Notes: a model not told the origin generated them from the letters alone. 64,000 nt of DNA from Arcobacter sp. CECT 8986 (GCF_004116725.1 NZ_PDKG01000001.1:465210-529209); one strand, 5' to 3'; positions 36,985-46,224 are shown, counted from the stretch's first letter. Numbers and translations are program-made.

Positions 36985-39096
36985 CTATTTAGAAGCTTTT
37001 GATAAAATATTTTGAGCTTCTTGAACATATGCTTGTGCAGCTTTTGCTCTTCTTTTTGTATATTTAAATCCATGAACTCCCCATGAACCATCTTTTTTGA
37101 TTAAGTCCATAGCTTCTTGAGCTTTTTCAATTAATTCATTAACTCTTGATCTATCTTCAACACTTAATTTTGTTACTTCAAGCATTTCATAGATTCCTTT
37201 AATAGCAACAGTAACTTCTGAATAGATTTTTTTGATTGGTTTTTGCCAACCCATAACCTCATCATAAATTCTACTTTGGTCTTTAAAGTGTAATGTTTTT
37301 TTCAATTTAGATTGAACGATACTATGACAACCTTTGTTATCAATCATATCTTTATCTGCCCATGAAGTTTTACCACAAGCCCACATTAAGTCAATATAGT
37401 TGTGACCTTCATCATTTTTAGCGATATACCAATCTTTGTATTTTTTAGGTACTGTTTGAACTCTTGGTTGACCTGGAGGTGGGTTAAGAGTTTTTTTATC
37501 AGGACTTACATTGATTTTCCAGATATGTGATCTTCTTTGTGTATCAAAACCAGCATGATCTTGATATTGAACCGCATAGAAGTTTTCACAACTCATTAAA
37601 TAAGGCATATGACAACTTGCACAACTTACTTTACTGTGAGTATCTTTTGTATTTTTAACTATTTTTGCAGCTTCTTTGTGACAGCTTGCACATGATTTTC
37701 TAATTGCAGGTTTTGTATAAAATGAACTTAAATAATCACCAGTATCTTCATATACACCACCTTTTTTAGCAGTAGTTGTAACAACATAACCACTTACATC
37801 ATGAGGGTCATGACAAGTTGTACATCTCATACCTGCTTCATAGTGTGCAGTAAAGTAAGATTGAGAACCTTCAGTACCACAACCAGGACCAGCTGATTTA
37901 AATTTTGAAGTTAATCCAAGTTCAGCAGCTCTTGCTTTTAAGTTTGGATCTTTAGAGTTTCTAAATTTTTCAGCCAAAAATGGTCTAAAACTAAATCTTT
38001 GGTGACATCTTTCACAGTTAGAAGTTCTAAGTCCTTCTCCACCTTTTAAATGTCCGCCAGCACCGTGGCACTCTTCACATGAAATACCTTTTGAAATAGT
38101 ATGTTTTTGTAAAGATTTAGCATTACCTAAATCAGCATAAAACTCTTTTTCTGTTTTATAATCAAATTTCCAAGGGTGACATACTTGACAGTAAGATGAT
38201 GCAGCTTGAACAGCCATACCTTTTTTATATCTTGCAGCATATGAAGCCAAACCTCTAACATAACCTGAGTTTTCACCATACTCTTCTAATGTCACAGGGA
38301 AATTAGGAATAAATTTTCTAATTTTTTTAGCAACTTCAGGTGTCAAATCATTTGCCCAAGTTCTTTGGAATTGATTTGAACCAGCAACAACTGTACCTGT
38401 TCCATCTTTTAATAAACCACCAACAACATGATAAGTTCCTCTTAGTAACCAAGCATCAAAATATCCCATTTTTGTTCTAAGATGACCTACGGTACAATAG
38501 ATAGAATCAGGAGTAATTCCTTTTGGTAAGATAGAAGCAGTATCTTTACCAAAAACTGATTTATTTAATTCATTATTTACTTCAGGGTGTTCTCCTGGGA
38601 AACGAATAGTTGAAGAGTGTCTTGATCTGCTCCATTTCTCATATTGTGCAGCATGACACTCTCCACATTTTTCTGGACCTACAAATTTGTTAGGGAATAC
38701 TAACGGATCAGTAGAAGGTAATCTATACATAGTAGAAGTAATTCCTTTTCTTTTACTATATTTTTGAAAATCATTACCATGACCTGCATGTACAAACTCT
38801 TCACCTCTATCAACAACATTCAACTTCCCAACAACTTTACCATTAGGTAAATACGTTGTAAAAATTGGATGATGTTTAAAAATCCAGTCATATCTTGCTT
38901 TTTCTTGGATAACATAGTCTCTTAGTGTAATAACACCTCGAGTATCTTTGGTACCCTCGTTTTCAGCAATGATTTCTTGTGCATCTTTACTCATTTGAGG
39001 TGAGTTGTTATTATGGCTAGATGCAAATGCAATATTAACCATAATGCCAATACATATAAACAAACAAACAAACAGTCTTTTATTTATACTTCTCAT
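36985..39096 (-). CDS. mccA: MccA, octahaem cytochrome c sulfite reductase (copper-containing type)
   Basis: A 703-aa secreted protein (signal to about A25). It contains seven CXXCH haem motifs beginning at C144, C303, C340, C361, C425, C469 and C492. An eighth motif of CX15CH form runs from C574 to C590-H591, which is diagnostic for MccA. Two non-haem cysteines, C406 (GPGCGTE) and C503 (LMSCENF), are 97 residues apart, matching the separation of the Cu(I)-binding Cys399/Cys495 in Wolinella MccA. The enzyme reduces sulfite to sulfide in six electrons in the periplasm. A good Shine-Dalgarno (AAAGGAG) precedes the ATG. Promoter region 39097-39311 separates it from the two-component genes. Confidence 0.96.
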   Translation of the reverse strand: MRSINKRLFVCLFICIGIMVNIAFASSHNNNSPQMSKDAQEIIAENEGTKDTRGVITLRDYVIQEKARYDWIFKHHPIFTTYLPNGKVVGKLNVVDRGEEFVHAGHGNDFQKYSKRKGITSTMYRLPSTDPLVFPNKFVGPEKCGECHAAQYEKWSRSRHSSTIRFPGEHPEVNNELNKSVFGKDTASILPKGITPDSIYCTVGHLRTKMGYFDAWLLRGTYHVVGGLLKDGTGTVVAGSNQFQRTWANDLTPEVAKKIRKFIPNFPVTLEEYGENSGYVRGLASYAARYKKGMAVQAASSYCQVCHPWKFDYKTEKEFYADLGNAKSLQKHTISKGISCEECHGAGGHLKGGEGLRTSNCERCHQRFSFRPFLAEKFRNSKDPNLKARAAELGLTSKFKSAGPGCGTEGSQSYFTAHYEAGMRCTTCHDPHDVSGYVVTTTAKKGGVYEDTGDYLSSFYTKPAIRKSCASCHKEAAKIVKNTKDTHSKVSCASCHMPYLMSCENFYAVQYQDHAGFDTQRRSHIWKINVSPDKKTLNPPPGQPRVQTVPKKYKDWYIAKNDEGHNYIDLMWACGKTSWADKDMIDNKGCHSIVQSKLKKTLHFKDQSRIYDEVMGWQKPIKKIYSEVTVAIKGIYEMLEVTKLSVEDRSRVNELIEKAQEAMDLIKKDGSWGVHGFKYTKRRAKAAQAYVQEAQNILSKASK

Positions 39097-39311
39097 TACT
39101 TCTCCTTTCTTGTGTTGATATACTAATAATAAATTTTAAGATATTTTAAAACTTATACTTCGTATACCAATCAAAATAGTAACAATAAAGAGGGTGAGAA
39201 AAGGGAGAATAAAAAGAAAATATTTAGTTAAATAATAAAAAAGCCTGTTTTATGGGATTAAAGAAGATTTAAATTTTATTAAATTAATTAATTTTTATTT
39301 ATAAAATAGAT
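39097..39311 (-). promoter_or_regulatory. mccA promoter region with a TATAC-TTC-GTATA palindrome
   Basis: A 215-bp gap between the stop of the haem sensor kinase and the mccA start. An inverted repeat TATAC-TTC-GTATA lies at 39154-39166, about 60 bp upstream of the start codon, and is a candidate site for the neighbouring response regulator or for a -10 element. A second A/T-rich stretch adjoins the kinase gene end; no T-rich terminator stem is obvious. Confidence 0.5.
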
Positions 39312-40742
39312 TTAAGACTTAAAAGTTATCTCAAAAATTACACCATCTTCTAAATTTTTAGCTTGAATTGTTCCTTTATATCTTTCAACAATAACTTTAC
39401 AAATATATAAACCAATTCCAGTAGCAACACTTAAATCTTTTGTAGAAAAATATGGTTTAAAAATTTTATCAAAAACTAAAGAGTTTATTTTACCTGCATT
39501 ATTTTGTATTGAAATAACAGTTTTATCAAAATGTTTAAAAGATTTTATACTAATTACTCTATTTTCAATCTCATTTGTGATAAAAGCATCTTTTGCATTA
39601 TTTATAATATTTACAAATACTTGAACAAACTCATTTCTAGAACCAACAAATGTAAAATCATTTTGAATATCTATTTCTACTTTTATGTTATATCTATCTA
39701 AAGAGGCTTGAAGTAATCTAATAGATTGATTTACTATATCTGAAATTTTAAAAGAGTTATTATTATCTTTAGGAGAGAAGAAATTTTTAAAATCATTAAT
39801 TGTATTTGACATAAATGTAATCTGTGCATTTGCATCATTTACTTTTGAGACTACTTTATCATTTGTTAAATTTCCTCTTTCACTTAAAAGTTCAATATTA
39901 ATCAATATTGAAGATAAATGAGAAAGAGGCTGTTTCCATTGGTGAGAGATATTTCCTATCATACTTCCCATAACTGCAAGTCTATTTTGATGTTCAAAAA
40001 GCAACTCTTTTCTATCTTCTAATTTTTTATCTTTATTATAAATTATATAAATCAATATTATAAATAAAATAAAAACAATAAACATAGCAATACCACCAGT
40101 AACAAAAGAACTTTTATGATAAGAAATAATATCAGTAATTGCTATTTTTAAATATATCATTGCTCTTAAATCACCAACTTTTTCAAAAAAACCACTATGA
40201 TTTCCATATTGGGCCAACAATCTTTTTGGAGCATCTTGAGGATTTCCATGGCACATCAAACAATTAGGTTTATTTCTTCCTATTGGTTTTGCTATGAAAA
40301 AATATGATTTTCCATTCTCTTCTAAAATAGAAAAATAATCTTTTATTTCATTGTTTCTAAACTTTTCTAATATTTTTGTTTCAAATTCATTTGCTTTATG
40401 TATAGGATTTAAAGGATTTGTAGCAACTAATTTATATCTATATTTTAACTCTTTTTTCTCTAATTGCTTTTCATAAATATATTGAGAGATATAAGTTGAA
40501 GATAATATTTTAGAATTAAAATAGTTATCAAAAGTTTCCCTATCTTTCATTAGATTATAAATCATTGGTCGTTGAACTTCTTCAATATATGTTCTAATTG
40601 CATTCATATTATTTAACATTGAATTAGCCTCTTTTTTTGTATCTTTAATAGCTAATTCTTTATAAAAATTAAAAAATACTAATGTAATAACAGCATAAAG
40701 AAGAATAAAAACACTAATAATAAATCTAAAGTTAAATTTCAC
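39312..40742 (-). CDS. mccS: MccS-like sensor histidine kinase with a c-type haem-binding periplasmic domain
   Basis: A 476-aa membrane kinase. Helix 1 (about residues 8-27) is followed by a periplasmic domain of about 180 residues, then helix 2 (about 215-235). The periplasmic part is of the DUF3365/Tll0287 type and has CLMCH (C161, C164, H165), a covalent haem c site. The cytoplasmic part has an H-box GNISHQWKQPLSHLSS, N-box INNAKDAF and a terminal G-box TGIGLYICKVI. It probably senses sulfite, redox state or a gas through its haem and controls mccA. It overlaps mccR by 11 bases. Confidence 0.85.
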   Translation of the reverse strand: MKFNFRFIISVFILLYAVITLVFFNFYKELAIKDTKKEANSMLNNMNAIRTYIEEVQRPMIYNLMKDRETFDNYFNSKILSSTYISQYIYEKQLEKKELKYRYKLVATNPLNPIHKANEFETKILEKFRNNEIKDYFSILEENGKSYFFIAKPIGRNKPNCLMCHGNPQDAPKRLLAQYGNHSGFFEKVGDLRAMIYLKIAITDIISYHKSSFVTGGIAMFIVFILFIILIYIIYNKDKKLEDRKELLFEHQNRLAVMGSMIGNISHQWKQPLSHLSSILINIELLSERGNLTNDKVVSKVNDANAQITFMSNTINDFKNFFSPKDNNNSFKISDIVNQSIRLLQASLDRYNIKVEIDIQNDFTFVGSRNEFVQVFVNIINNAKDAFITNEIENRVISIKSFKHFDKTVISIQNNAGKINSLVFDKIFKPYFSTKDLSVATGIGLYICKVIVERYKGTIQAKNLEDGVIFEITFKS

Positions 40743-41421
40743 ACTTGTATCCTAATCCATAAACATTTTTTATTAAATTATTTCCTATTTTTTTTCTTAA
40801 CTCTTTTACAATTGCTTTAACTGCTTCTTTACTTGGCTTATCAAAATCCCACATATAATCAAGGATTAAATCATAAGTTATTACTTGATTGATATTTTTT
40901 AAAAAGTACTCAAGTAATCTACTTTCACTTTTAGATAATGCTATATGCTCATTTTTGTTTTCTAATTGTTTTGTATAGTAGTTATAAATAATTTCATCTT
41001 TTAATCTTATGCTAGGATTATAATCAACTAATTCTAAAGCTGCTTCTTCTAAAGCCTCAAATAAATCTTTTCTAATAAATGGCTTTGTTAGGTATTTTGT
41101 AATTTTCAAGTCAACTGCACGCCATAAATACTCTTGGTCAGTATGAGCTGATATTATTATAATTGGTATTTTTTTATTTGTTTTACGTATGTGTTTTATA
41201 GCTTCTAGACCATCCATATTGGGCATTGATATATCAAAAAACAAAACATCATAATTGTTTTGTTTTACTTCATCTAATGCTTTTTCTCCATTATTTACCC
41301 CCATAACTTCTAAAAAGAAAAGCTCAAGAGTCTCTTTTATCTCTTTTAATATACCTTCATCATCATCCACACAAAGGGCTTTTTTATCTGTTAAAATATC
41401 AAGTTTAGAATAGTTTTTCAT
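40732..41421 (-). CDS. mccR: MccR-like OmpR-family response regulator
   Basis: A 229-aa response regulator. The receiver domain has ALCVDDDEGIL (acidic pair), phospho-acceptor LFFDISMPNMDG (about residue 57), IIISAHT (Ser/Thr switch) and KYLTKPF (Lys). The C-terminal winged helix contains LSKSESRLLEYFLKN and KEAVKAIVKELRKKIGNN (shortened), ending NVYGLGYKCEI. It lies directly upstream of the haem sensor kinase and the mcc genes, so it should activate or repress sulfite respiration in response to the sensor. Confidence 0.88.
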   Translation of the reverse strand: MKNYSKLDILTDKKALCVDDDEGILKEIKETLELFFLEVMGVNNGEKALDEVKQNNYDVLFFDISMPNMDGLEAIKHIRKTNKKIPIIIISAHTDQEYLWRAVDLKITKYLTKPFIRKDLFEALEEAALELVDYNPSIRLKDEIIYNYYTKQLENKNEHIALSKSESRLLEYFLKNINQVITYDLILDYMWDFDKPSKEAVKAIVKELRKKIGNNLIKNVYGLGYKCEI

Positions 41422-41532
41422 ACACCATACCTATAATAATCTTTTCACCTATAATATAACTTTTTTATTTAAATTTGTATTTTATTCTTAATTTTATAAA
41501 AAATATACATATTAATTTAATTTTTTAATATA

Positions 41533-41558
41533 ATTTACATTATAATTGAACTGTAAAT
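41533..41558. promoter_or_regulatory. Inverted repeat in the mccR / membrane-protein intergenic region
   Basis: ATTTACA / TGTAAAT arms separated by 12 bases, in the 197-bp gap between mccR (leftward) and a small membrane protein (rightward). The spacing suits a dimeric regulator. Function unproven. Confidence 0.4.
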
Positions 41559-41618
41559 GTCATTATAGTGTCAATTGTCCCAATATTTACTTTCATAAAA
41601 AAGGAAAAAGGAAGTATT

Positions 41619-41981
41619 ATGAGAATAGTATTAAAAGATAATAGCTTATTATTAAGTCTGTTTAGTGTTGTATTAATTGGCTTGTATGCTTTTGGAGTTT
41701 CTACTTCAAATCATATTTTAGATGATAATTTTAGAGTATTAGCTTTTTTGATTATGGTGATGCTTTTTTATATTGTTTACTCAAAGAGATCGCCACAACG
41801 TGTCTTTTTAACAAAATTATTAACAATAATACTTTTGTTCATATTAGCTTTATACTCATATTCAATAAATTACTATATATTGTTTTTTGCATTAATAGTA
41901 ATGACTTATTGGGTAGGAAGGTTTTTTCAAGTTATATTACTAAAAAAATATGATGAAAACCTAAACGAAATTTTATATTAG
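41619..41981 (+). CDS. Small polytopic membrane protein, unknown
   Basis: A 120-aa protein starting at ATG 41619, five bases after AAGGAAG; a longer frame from 41568 begins with GTG and has no ribosome site. Four hydrophobic helices fill most of the sequence (about 12-30, 36-52, 62-80, 84-102), with short charged loops such as YSKRSPQR. No family is recognised. It is divergent from mccR and is followed after 45 bp by a 39-aa single-helix protein, perhaps co-transcribed. Confidence 0.65.
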   Translation: MRIVLKDNSLLLSLFSVVLIGLYAFGVSTSNHILDDNFRVLAFLIMVMLFYIVYSKRSPQRVFLTKLLTIILLFILALYSYSINYYILFFALIVMTYWVGRFFQVILLKKYDENLNEILY

Positions 41982-42026
41982 TTTAATTAGTTTTCATTAC
42001 AATTTCATCTATTAGAGGTAAAAAAG

Positions 42027-42146
42027 ATGATAAATCAAGATTTAACAAATGAAATTGTAAGTTTCTCACTAATTATACTAGTAGTACTATTTCTAGCTTT
42101 TTTAACAAAAAAGAAAGAAGACCAATTTAAAAATAAAAAAGATTAA
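42027..42146 (+). CDS. 39-aa single-helix membrane peptide
   Basis: A short frame with ATG at 42027, preceded by AGAGG at eight bases. It encodes a hydrophilic start (MINQDLTNEI), one hydrophobic helix (about residues 11-25), and a basic tail (TKKKEDQFKNKKD). The layout resembles small oxidase-associated subunits such as CcoQ or CydX, but no oxidase gene is in view, so no function is assigned. The clean ribosome site and its fit between the upstream membrane gene and the convergent kinase stop support it being real. Confidence 0.6.
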   Translation: MINQDLTNEIVSFSLIILVVLFLAFLTKKKEDQFKNKKD

Positions 42147-42150
42147 ATAG

Positions 42151-43704
42151 TTATTTTGGAATAACTATTTCAAATCTTGCTCCTTTATGGATATTTTCTA
42201 CTTTTAACTGACCTTTCATATTTTTTTCAACAATTATTTTAGACATATATAAACCAATTCCTGTACCATCACTATCATTTTTTGTAGTAAAGTATGGTTC
42301 AAATATTTTATCAACTGGTGTAGCTTCAATTCCATTTCCATTATCTTCAATAAACAAACTTACACTCTCTTCATTATCTTTTGCATAAATTTTTATAAAT
42401 GGATTTTCAACTTGATTTATTATTAACACATCTTTTGCATTTGAAATAATATTTAATACAACTTGCTCGAATTCATTTAAATATGTATCAACTTCAATAT
42501 TTTTATTTATTTCAATATCAATTTTAATAAAATTGTTTTTTAATGCACTTGATAAAATCGTCATAACAGACTCAATAGCTTGATTTAAATAGAATTTTTC
42601 TTTATCTTTTTTAGGCATAAAGAAATTTCTAAAATCATCAATTGTATGAGACATATACTCTAAAACTCTCTCTGCTTCTTTTGATTTTTCCTCCATTGTT
42701 GATGAATCTAATGCATTTAAATTATATTTGAATTTTATAAACATAAAAATAGATGATAACTCAGATAATGGTTGTCGCCATTGATGAGCAATATTTGAAA
42801 TCATCTCACCTAAAGCAATAAACCTAGATTTTTGTACAAGTAATTGTTCTTGTTCTCTATTTTTTTCTATTTCTAAAGATACTCTTTTTTCTAGGTTTTC
42901 ATTTAGTTGCATCAACTCATCTGATTTTGCTTTTACTTTTGCTTGATAATTTTGTAAAACATCATCAATTTTCTCTGAAATTAAAATTGAAATTACAATT
43001 GCGATTGTTAAAAATAGTAAAAAAAGTAAGATATTTTGTATTACTTGTTTTTTAACTCTTTGTTTTAAAATATCCTTTTTTAAAGCAATTTGTTTTTCAA
43101 TATCATCAGTATAAACACCAATTGAAATCACCCAATTCCACTGCTTATAATATTTAAAAAATGACAATTTTTGTTTTACTTCATTTGAATTTGGTTTCTT
43201 ATAAGCATAAAGACTAAAAGACTCACCTTTTTCTCGTATATCTTTCATAAAATCTTCACGAAATTTTTTGCCATTTTGGTCTTTATAATGTGTAGATAAA
43301 GGCTTTCCTAATAAATCAGGTCTGTTTGGATTTACAACTAAAGTAGCAAAATCATCTCCGCCTTGCATTTTCTTTATATCATATACAAAAAAGTAATCAC
43401 TTTTTTTAGCTTGAAAAGATATATTATTTAAAAGTCTTATTGTATCTTCTTTTAATTCGTGTTGTGTAATATCCTCTTTTGTTAGATTATAATTTAATAT
43501 ATCAATAACAGTATCAACCTCTTTTTTTAATATTGCTTTTTGATTATTATAATATTCATGTATATATTTTTGCATCTCTTTTTCAAAGTTATTATTTGTA
43601 TTTTGCACATAAAAATATGAAATCATAAAAATCATAGAAGACATGATTATGATAAAAATATAAATAATCATTTTTGATATGTTTTTTTCTGTAATTAATT
43701 GCAA
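42151..43704 (-). CDS. Cache-domain sensor histidine kinase
   Basis: A 517-aa kinase. Helix 1 (about residues 10-30) and helix 2 (about 224-244) flank a single-Cache periplasmic domain with YFFVYDIKKMQGGDDFA, NPNRPDLLGKPL and KYYKQWNWVISIGVYTDDIE, the sCache pattern. A coiled coil leads to the H-box EMISNIAHQWRQPLSELSS, then ISNAKDVL and GTGIGLYMSKIIVEK. It should sense a small periplasmic ligand such as an organic acid. The divergently transcribed OmpR-type regulator 85 bp away is the evident partner. Confidence 0.88.
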   Translation of the reverse strand: MQLITEKNISKMIIYIFIIIMSSMIFMISYFYVQNTNNNFEKEMQKYIHEYYNNQKAILKKEVDTVIDILNYNLTKEDITQHELKEDTIRLLNNISFQAKKSDYFFVYDIKKMQGGDDFATLVVNPNRPDLLGKPLSTHYKDQNGKKFREDFMKDIREKGESFSLYAYKKPNSNEVKQKLSFFKYYKQWNWVISIGVYTDDIEKQIALKKDILKQRVKKQVIQNILLFLLFLTIAIVISILISEKIDDVLQNYQAKVKAKSDELMQLNENLEKRVSLEIEKNREQEQLLVQKSRFIALGEMISNIAHQWRQPLSELSSIFMFIKFKYNLNALDSSTMEEKSKEAERVLEYMSHTIDDFRNFFMPKKDKEKFYLNQAIESVMTILSSALKNNFIKIDIEINKNIEVDTYLNEFEQVVLNIISNAKDVLIINQVENPFIKIYAKDNEESVSLFIEDNGNGIEATPVDKIFEPYFTTKNDSDGTGIGLYMSKIIVEKNMKGQLKVENIHKGARFEIVIPK

Positions 43705-43789
43705 TGTGTCCCCAACCTTTATTTTGTTTATGCTTTGCTTAGGCTTTTTTTAGATATGATACCATATCTTTTCTAATAAGGATTTTACT

Positions 43790-44473
43790 ATGAATCAAGA
43801 CTTAATTAAACAATTAAGTAGTTTCAATTTATTATATGTTGAAGATGAAGATGGAATAAGAAACAACATCTACGAAATTTTAAAACATATGTTCAAAAAT
43901 TTATATTTAGCAAAAAATGCAAAAGATGCATTTAAAATTTATCAAGAAAAAAAACCTGATTTAATTATTACAGATATTAGAATGCCTAAAGAAACAGGTA
44001 TTGATTTAATCAAAAAAATAAGAAAAACTGATTCAAAAATAAGAGTAATTATAACTTCAGCACATACAGATTTAGAGTATATGTTAGAAGCAACAGAACT
44101 TCACTTAGTTAAATATATTATAAAACCAATAACAGAAGCAAAACTAACTGAAGCATTAGAAGCATTTATCAAAAGTTATGCAACAGCACCTGTTTATAAC
44201 CTAATTCCAAAATGGATTTATGATGAGAGCAAATCTTGTGTAATTGGGCCAGATGTAGAGTATATCTTAACTAAAAAAGAGAATGCATTTTTAAAACTAC
44301 TTATAAATAAAAATAGAATCATCACTTATCAAGAGCTAGAGACTCAAATTTGGGACGATACAAATATAATGACTCCAAATGCAATGAGACTATTTATTAA
44401 AAACTTTAGAAAAAAACTTCCTGATGGTATATTAAAAAACATCCAAGGAACAGGCTATAGATTAGTTATTTAA
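43790..44473 (+). CDS. OmpR-family response regulator (partner of the Cache kinase)
   Basis: A 227-aa regulator. The receiver domain has LLYVEDEDGIR, phospho-Asp in LIITDIRMPKETG (about residue 61), VIITSAHTD and KYIIKPI. A winged-helix DNA-binding domain follows (LTKKENAFLKLLI ... MRLFIKNFRKKLPDG ... QGTGYRLVI). It is divergent from the Cache kinase with a shared 85-bp promoter gap. The similar architecture to mccR suggests paralogy. Targets unknown. Confidence 0.88.
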   Translation: MNQDLIKQLSSFNLLYVEDEDGIRNNIYEILKHMFKNLYLAKNAKDAFKIYQEKKPDLIITDIRMPKETGIDLIKKIRKTDSKIRVIITSAHTDLEYMLEATELHLVKYIIKPITEAKLTEALEAFIKSYATAPVYNLIPKWIYDESKSCVIGPDVEYILTKKENAFLKLLINKNRIITYQELETQIWDDTNIMTPNAMRLFIKNFRKKLPDGILKNIQGTGYRLVI

Positions 44474-45263
44474 GTTCTAAGAACTTATCTATAGCACTAG
44501 CTTCACCCTCTTTTAATTTTCTTAATTCAATAAAATATCCATGTCCTAAATATATTACAAAAAATACTGCTGAAAACAGTGTAATAAAAGGAACCATAGA
44601 TAGCATATAAAGTAAAAATGTTCTAATTCTAAAACTATTTTTCTCTTTTTTATGAATCACTTTATAATCTTGTTCATTTAATATAGTAGATGCTACATCA
44701 TGATTTAGTAACTTATGAAAAAAGTAATAAAAAGGTAAATTAAACACAATTATATTTAAAATAGGAATAAAATATAAAGGAATAAATATAAAAAACAAAA
44801 ATACCATAATAAAAGTACTTTTTATAAGAACAATAAGAGGTGAGATTAAACTTCCATGTCCTTCTAAAGGTAAATCAGAATAATGTCTTTTATGTAAAGT
44901 TGATAAAATAAATGGTGTTAAAAATCCTATTATTGCAAGTGTAATAAACACAGAAAACATCATCACAAAAAGTATTCCAACTGTATAAACTAAAAATCCA
45001 ACCATCCAAGCAGTTACAGAGTATTGAAGTAAAAAATTCAACCAATCATAATAAAATGGCGCATCTTGAGATACAATAACTTCTTGACCATTTTGTGCTT
45101 GTGTTATCATTATAGATAAAGAGTCCATTCCATAACTTGCTGTACTAAAAAAAAGTGTAAACATAATAATTAATGTCACAAGAAGAGGAACAATTGAGTA
45201 TTTCAACATTTTTTTTGTGAAAAAATCTCTTAAACTAACTCTTACTAAATCTATTTCATTCAA
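44466..45263 (-). CDS. EI24/CysZ-like membrane protein
   Basis: A 265-aa membrane protein of the EI24 domain family. About six hydrophobic helices are seen, with FLTPFILSTLHKRHYSDLP and FIFIPLYFIPILNIIVFNLPFYYF (shortened) resembling CysZ sulfate-permease-type sequences; the helix pair P-L-Y-F-I-P is typical. CysZ moves sulfate, but many EI24 proteins are uncharacterised. It lies 2 bases after the radical SAM/SPASM gene and overlaps the convergent response regulator by 8 bases. Confidence 0.75.
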   Translation of the reverse strand: MNEIDLVRVSLRDFFTKKMLKYSIVPLLVTLIIMFTLFFSTASYGMDSLSIMITQAQNGQEVIVSQDAPFYYDWLNFLLQYSVTAWMVGFLVYTVGILFVMMFSVFITLAIIGFLTPFILSTLHKRHYSDLPLEGHGSLISPLIVLIKSTFIMVFLFFIFIPLYFIPILNIIVFNLPFYYFFHKLLNHDVASTILNEQDYKVIHKKEKNSFRIRTFLLYMLSMVPFITLFSAVFFVIYLGHGYFIELRKLKEGEASAIDKFLELK

Positions 45264-45265
45264 TA

Positions 45266-46147
45266 TTAATCCTTTTTATCAAATCTTGTTCTATATTCAC
45301 ATTTTTGGCATAGTTCTTCTACAACTATATTATTTCTAAAGCCTGTTTGAATATTTTTTACTCTTTTTGAACTTAATATATCTTTTATTGGCTTTTCATT
45401 TATATTTCCAAGATTTATACAAGCATTTTGGTCCAAACAACAAGGAACAACTTCACCACTACTTAAAATACCAAAATGAGAATCTAAACCATAACAAAAA
45501 CCTTTTGTTGAAACTAAATCATTCTTTAGATTTGGCCAATTAAAATACTCATCGAAATTAAAAAATATTTTTCTATCAATTCTTATATTTTTAGGTCTTG
45601 TTTTGTAAACATCTTCAATATCAATATTTGTATTAAATTCACTATTTATTTTATTAAATACTTTTTTATTAAACTCTTTTGCACTTTTTGTTTCATCTAA
45701 ATTCCATATTCTTAAATTTATAAAATATTCATGTCTATTTTGTTGAGCAAATTTAATAAATTTTATAATTGGATTTAAATACTCATCTAAACTTTTTTTG
45801 TGAGAGTTTGCATTATATGAGTTAATTGAAAAGTTTATTTGTTTGATTGTGCTATTTAATAAAGCTTCATAATGCTTTTCATTTATATTATTTGCAGTTG
45901 TTGTTATATTTACTTTTAAATTATTCTTTTTACTAATATTTAGATAATCATTTAAATTTGATAAAACTAAAGGATCTCCAACTATATGGTAAGCTAACTC
46001 TTTTGTATACTCTTTTAATTGATGATTCAAATCATCAAACTTTTCTAAACTCATTGTGGCCGTTGGCTTAATTTTAGGAGGACAAAATGTACATTTTAAA
46101 TTACAAATATTTGTTATTTCAATATGAACTTTTCTAAATTTTTTTAT
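45266..46147 (-). CDS. Radical SAM/SPASM-domain protein with apparent ATA start codon
   Basis: The frame with a canonical start begins only at 46054 and gives 262 aa without the radical SAM cysteines. Reading upstream in frame reveals CNLKCTFC (C15, C19, C22 counted from an ATA at 46147), after VHIEITNI. An in-frame TAA blocks any start further upstream, and no ATG, GTG or TTG lies between it and the motif. AAAGG lies seven bases before the ATA, and a TATAAT-like GATACAAT is just upstream. The full protein would be 293 aa. A SPASM-like tail has FCYGLDSHFG, VVPCCLDQ and LCQKCEY. The EI24 gene follows after 2 bases. The substrate is unknown. Confidence 0.75.
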   Translation of the reverse strand: MKKFRKVHIEITNICNLKCTFCPPKIKPTATMSLEKFDDLNHQLKEYTKELAYHIVGDPLVLSNLNDYLNISKKNNLKVNITTTANNINEKHYEALLNSTIKQINFSINSYNANSHKKSLDEYLNPIIKFIKFAQQNRHEYFINLRIWNLDETKSAKEFNKKVFNKINSEFNTNIDIEDVYKTRPKNIRIDRKIFFNFDEYFNWPNLKNDLVSTKGFCYGLDSHFGILSSGEVVPCCLDQNACINLGNINEKPIKDILSSKRVKNIQTGFRNNIVVEELCQKCEYRTRFDKKD

Positions 46148-46189
46148 AAATAGACCTTTGTTTTTTTATGATTGTATCAAATATCAACT

Positions 46190-46224
46190 AAAAGAAAAAC
46201 CCTCCATAGCAAAACTATGAAGGG
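46190..46224 (-). terminator. Rho-independent terminator of the minus-strand RNA upstream of the radical SAM gene
   Basis: On the minus strand, CCCTTCATAG / CTATGGAGGG pair (with G-T wobbles) around a TTTTG loop and are followed by TTTTTCTTTT. It ends the transcript proposed at 46225-46450, before the promoter of the radical SAM gene. Confidence 0.8.
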
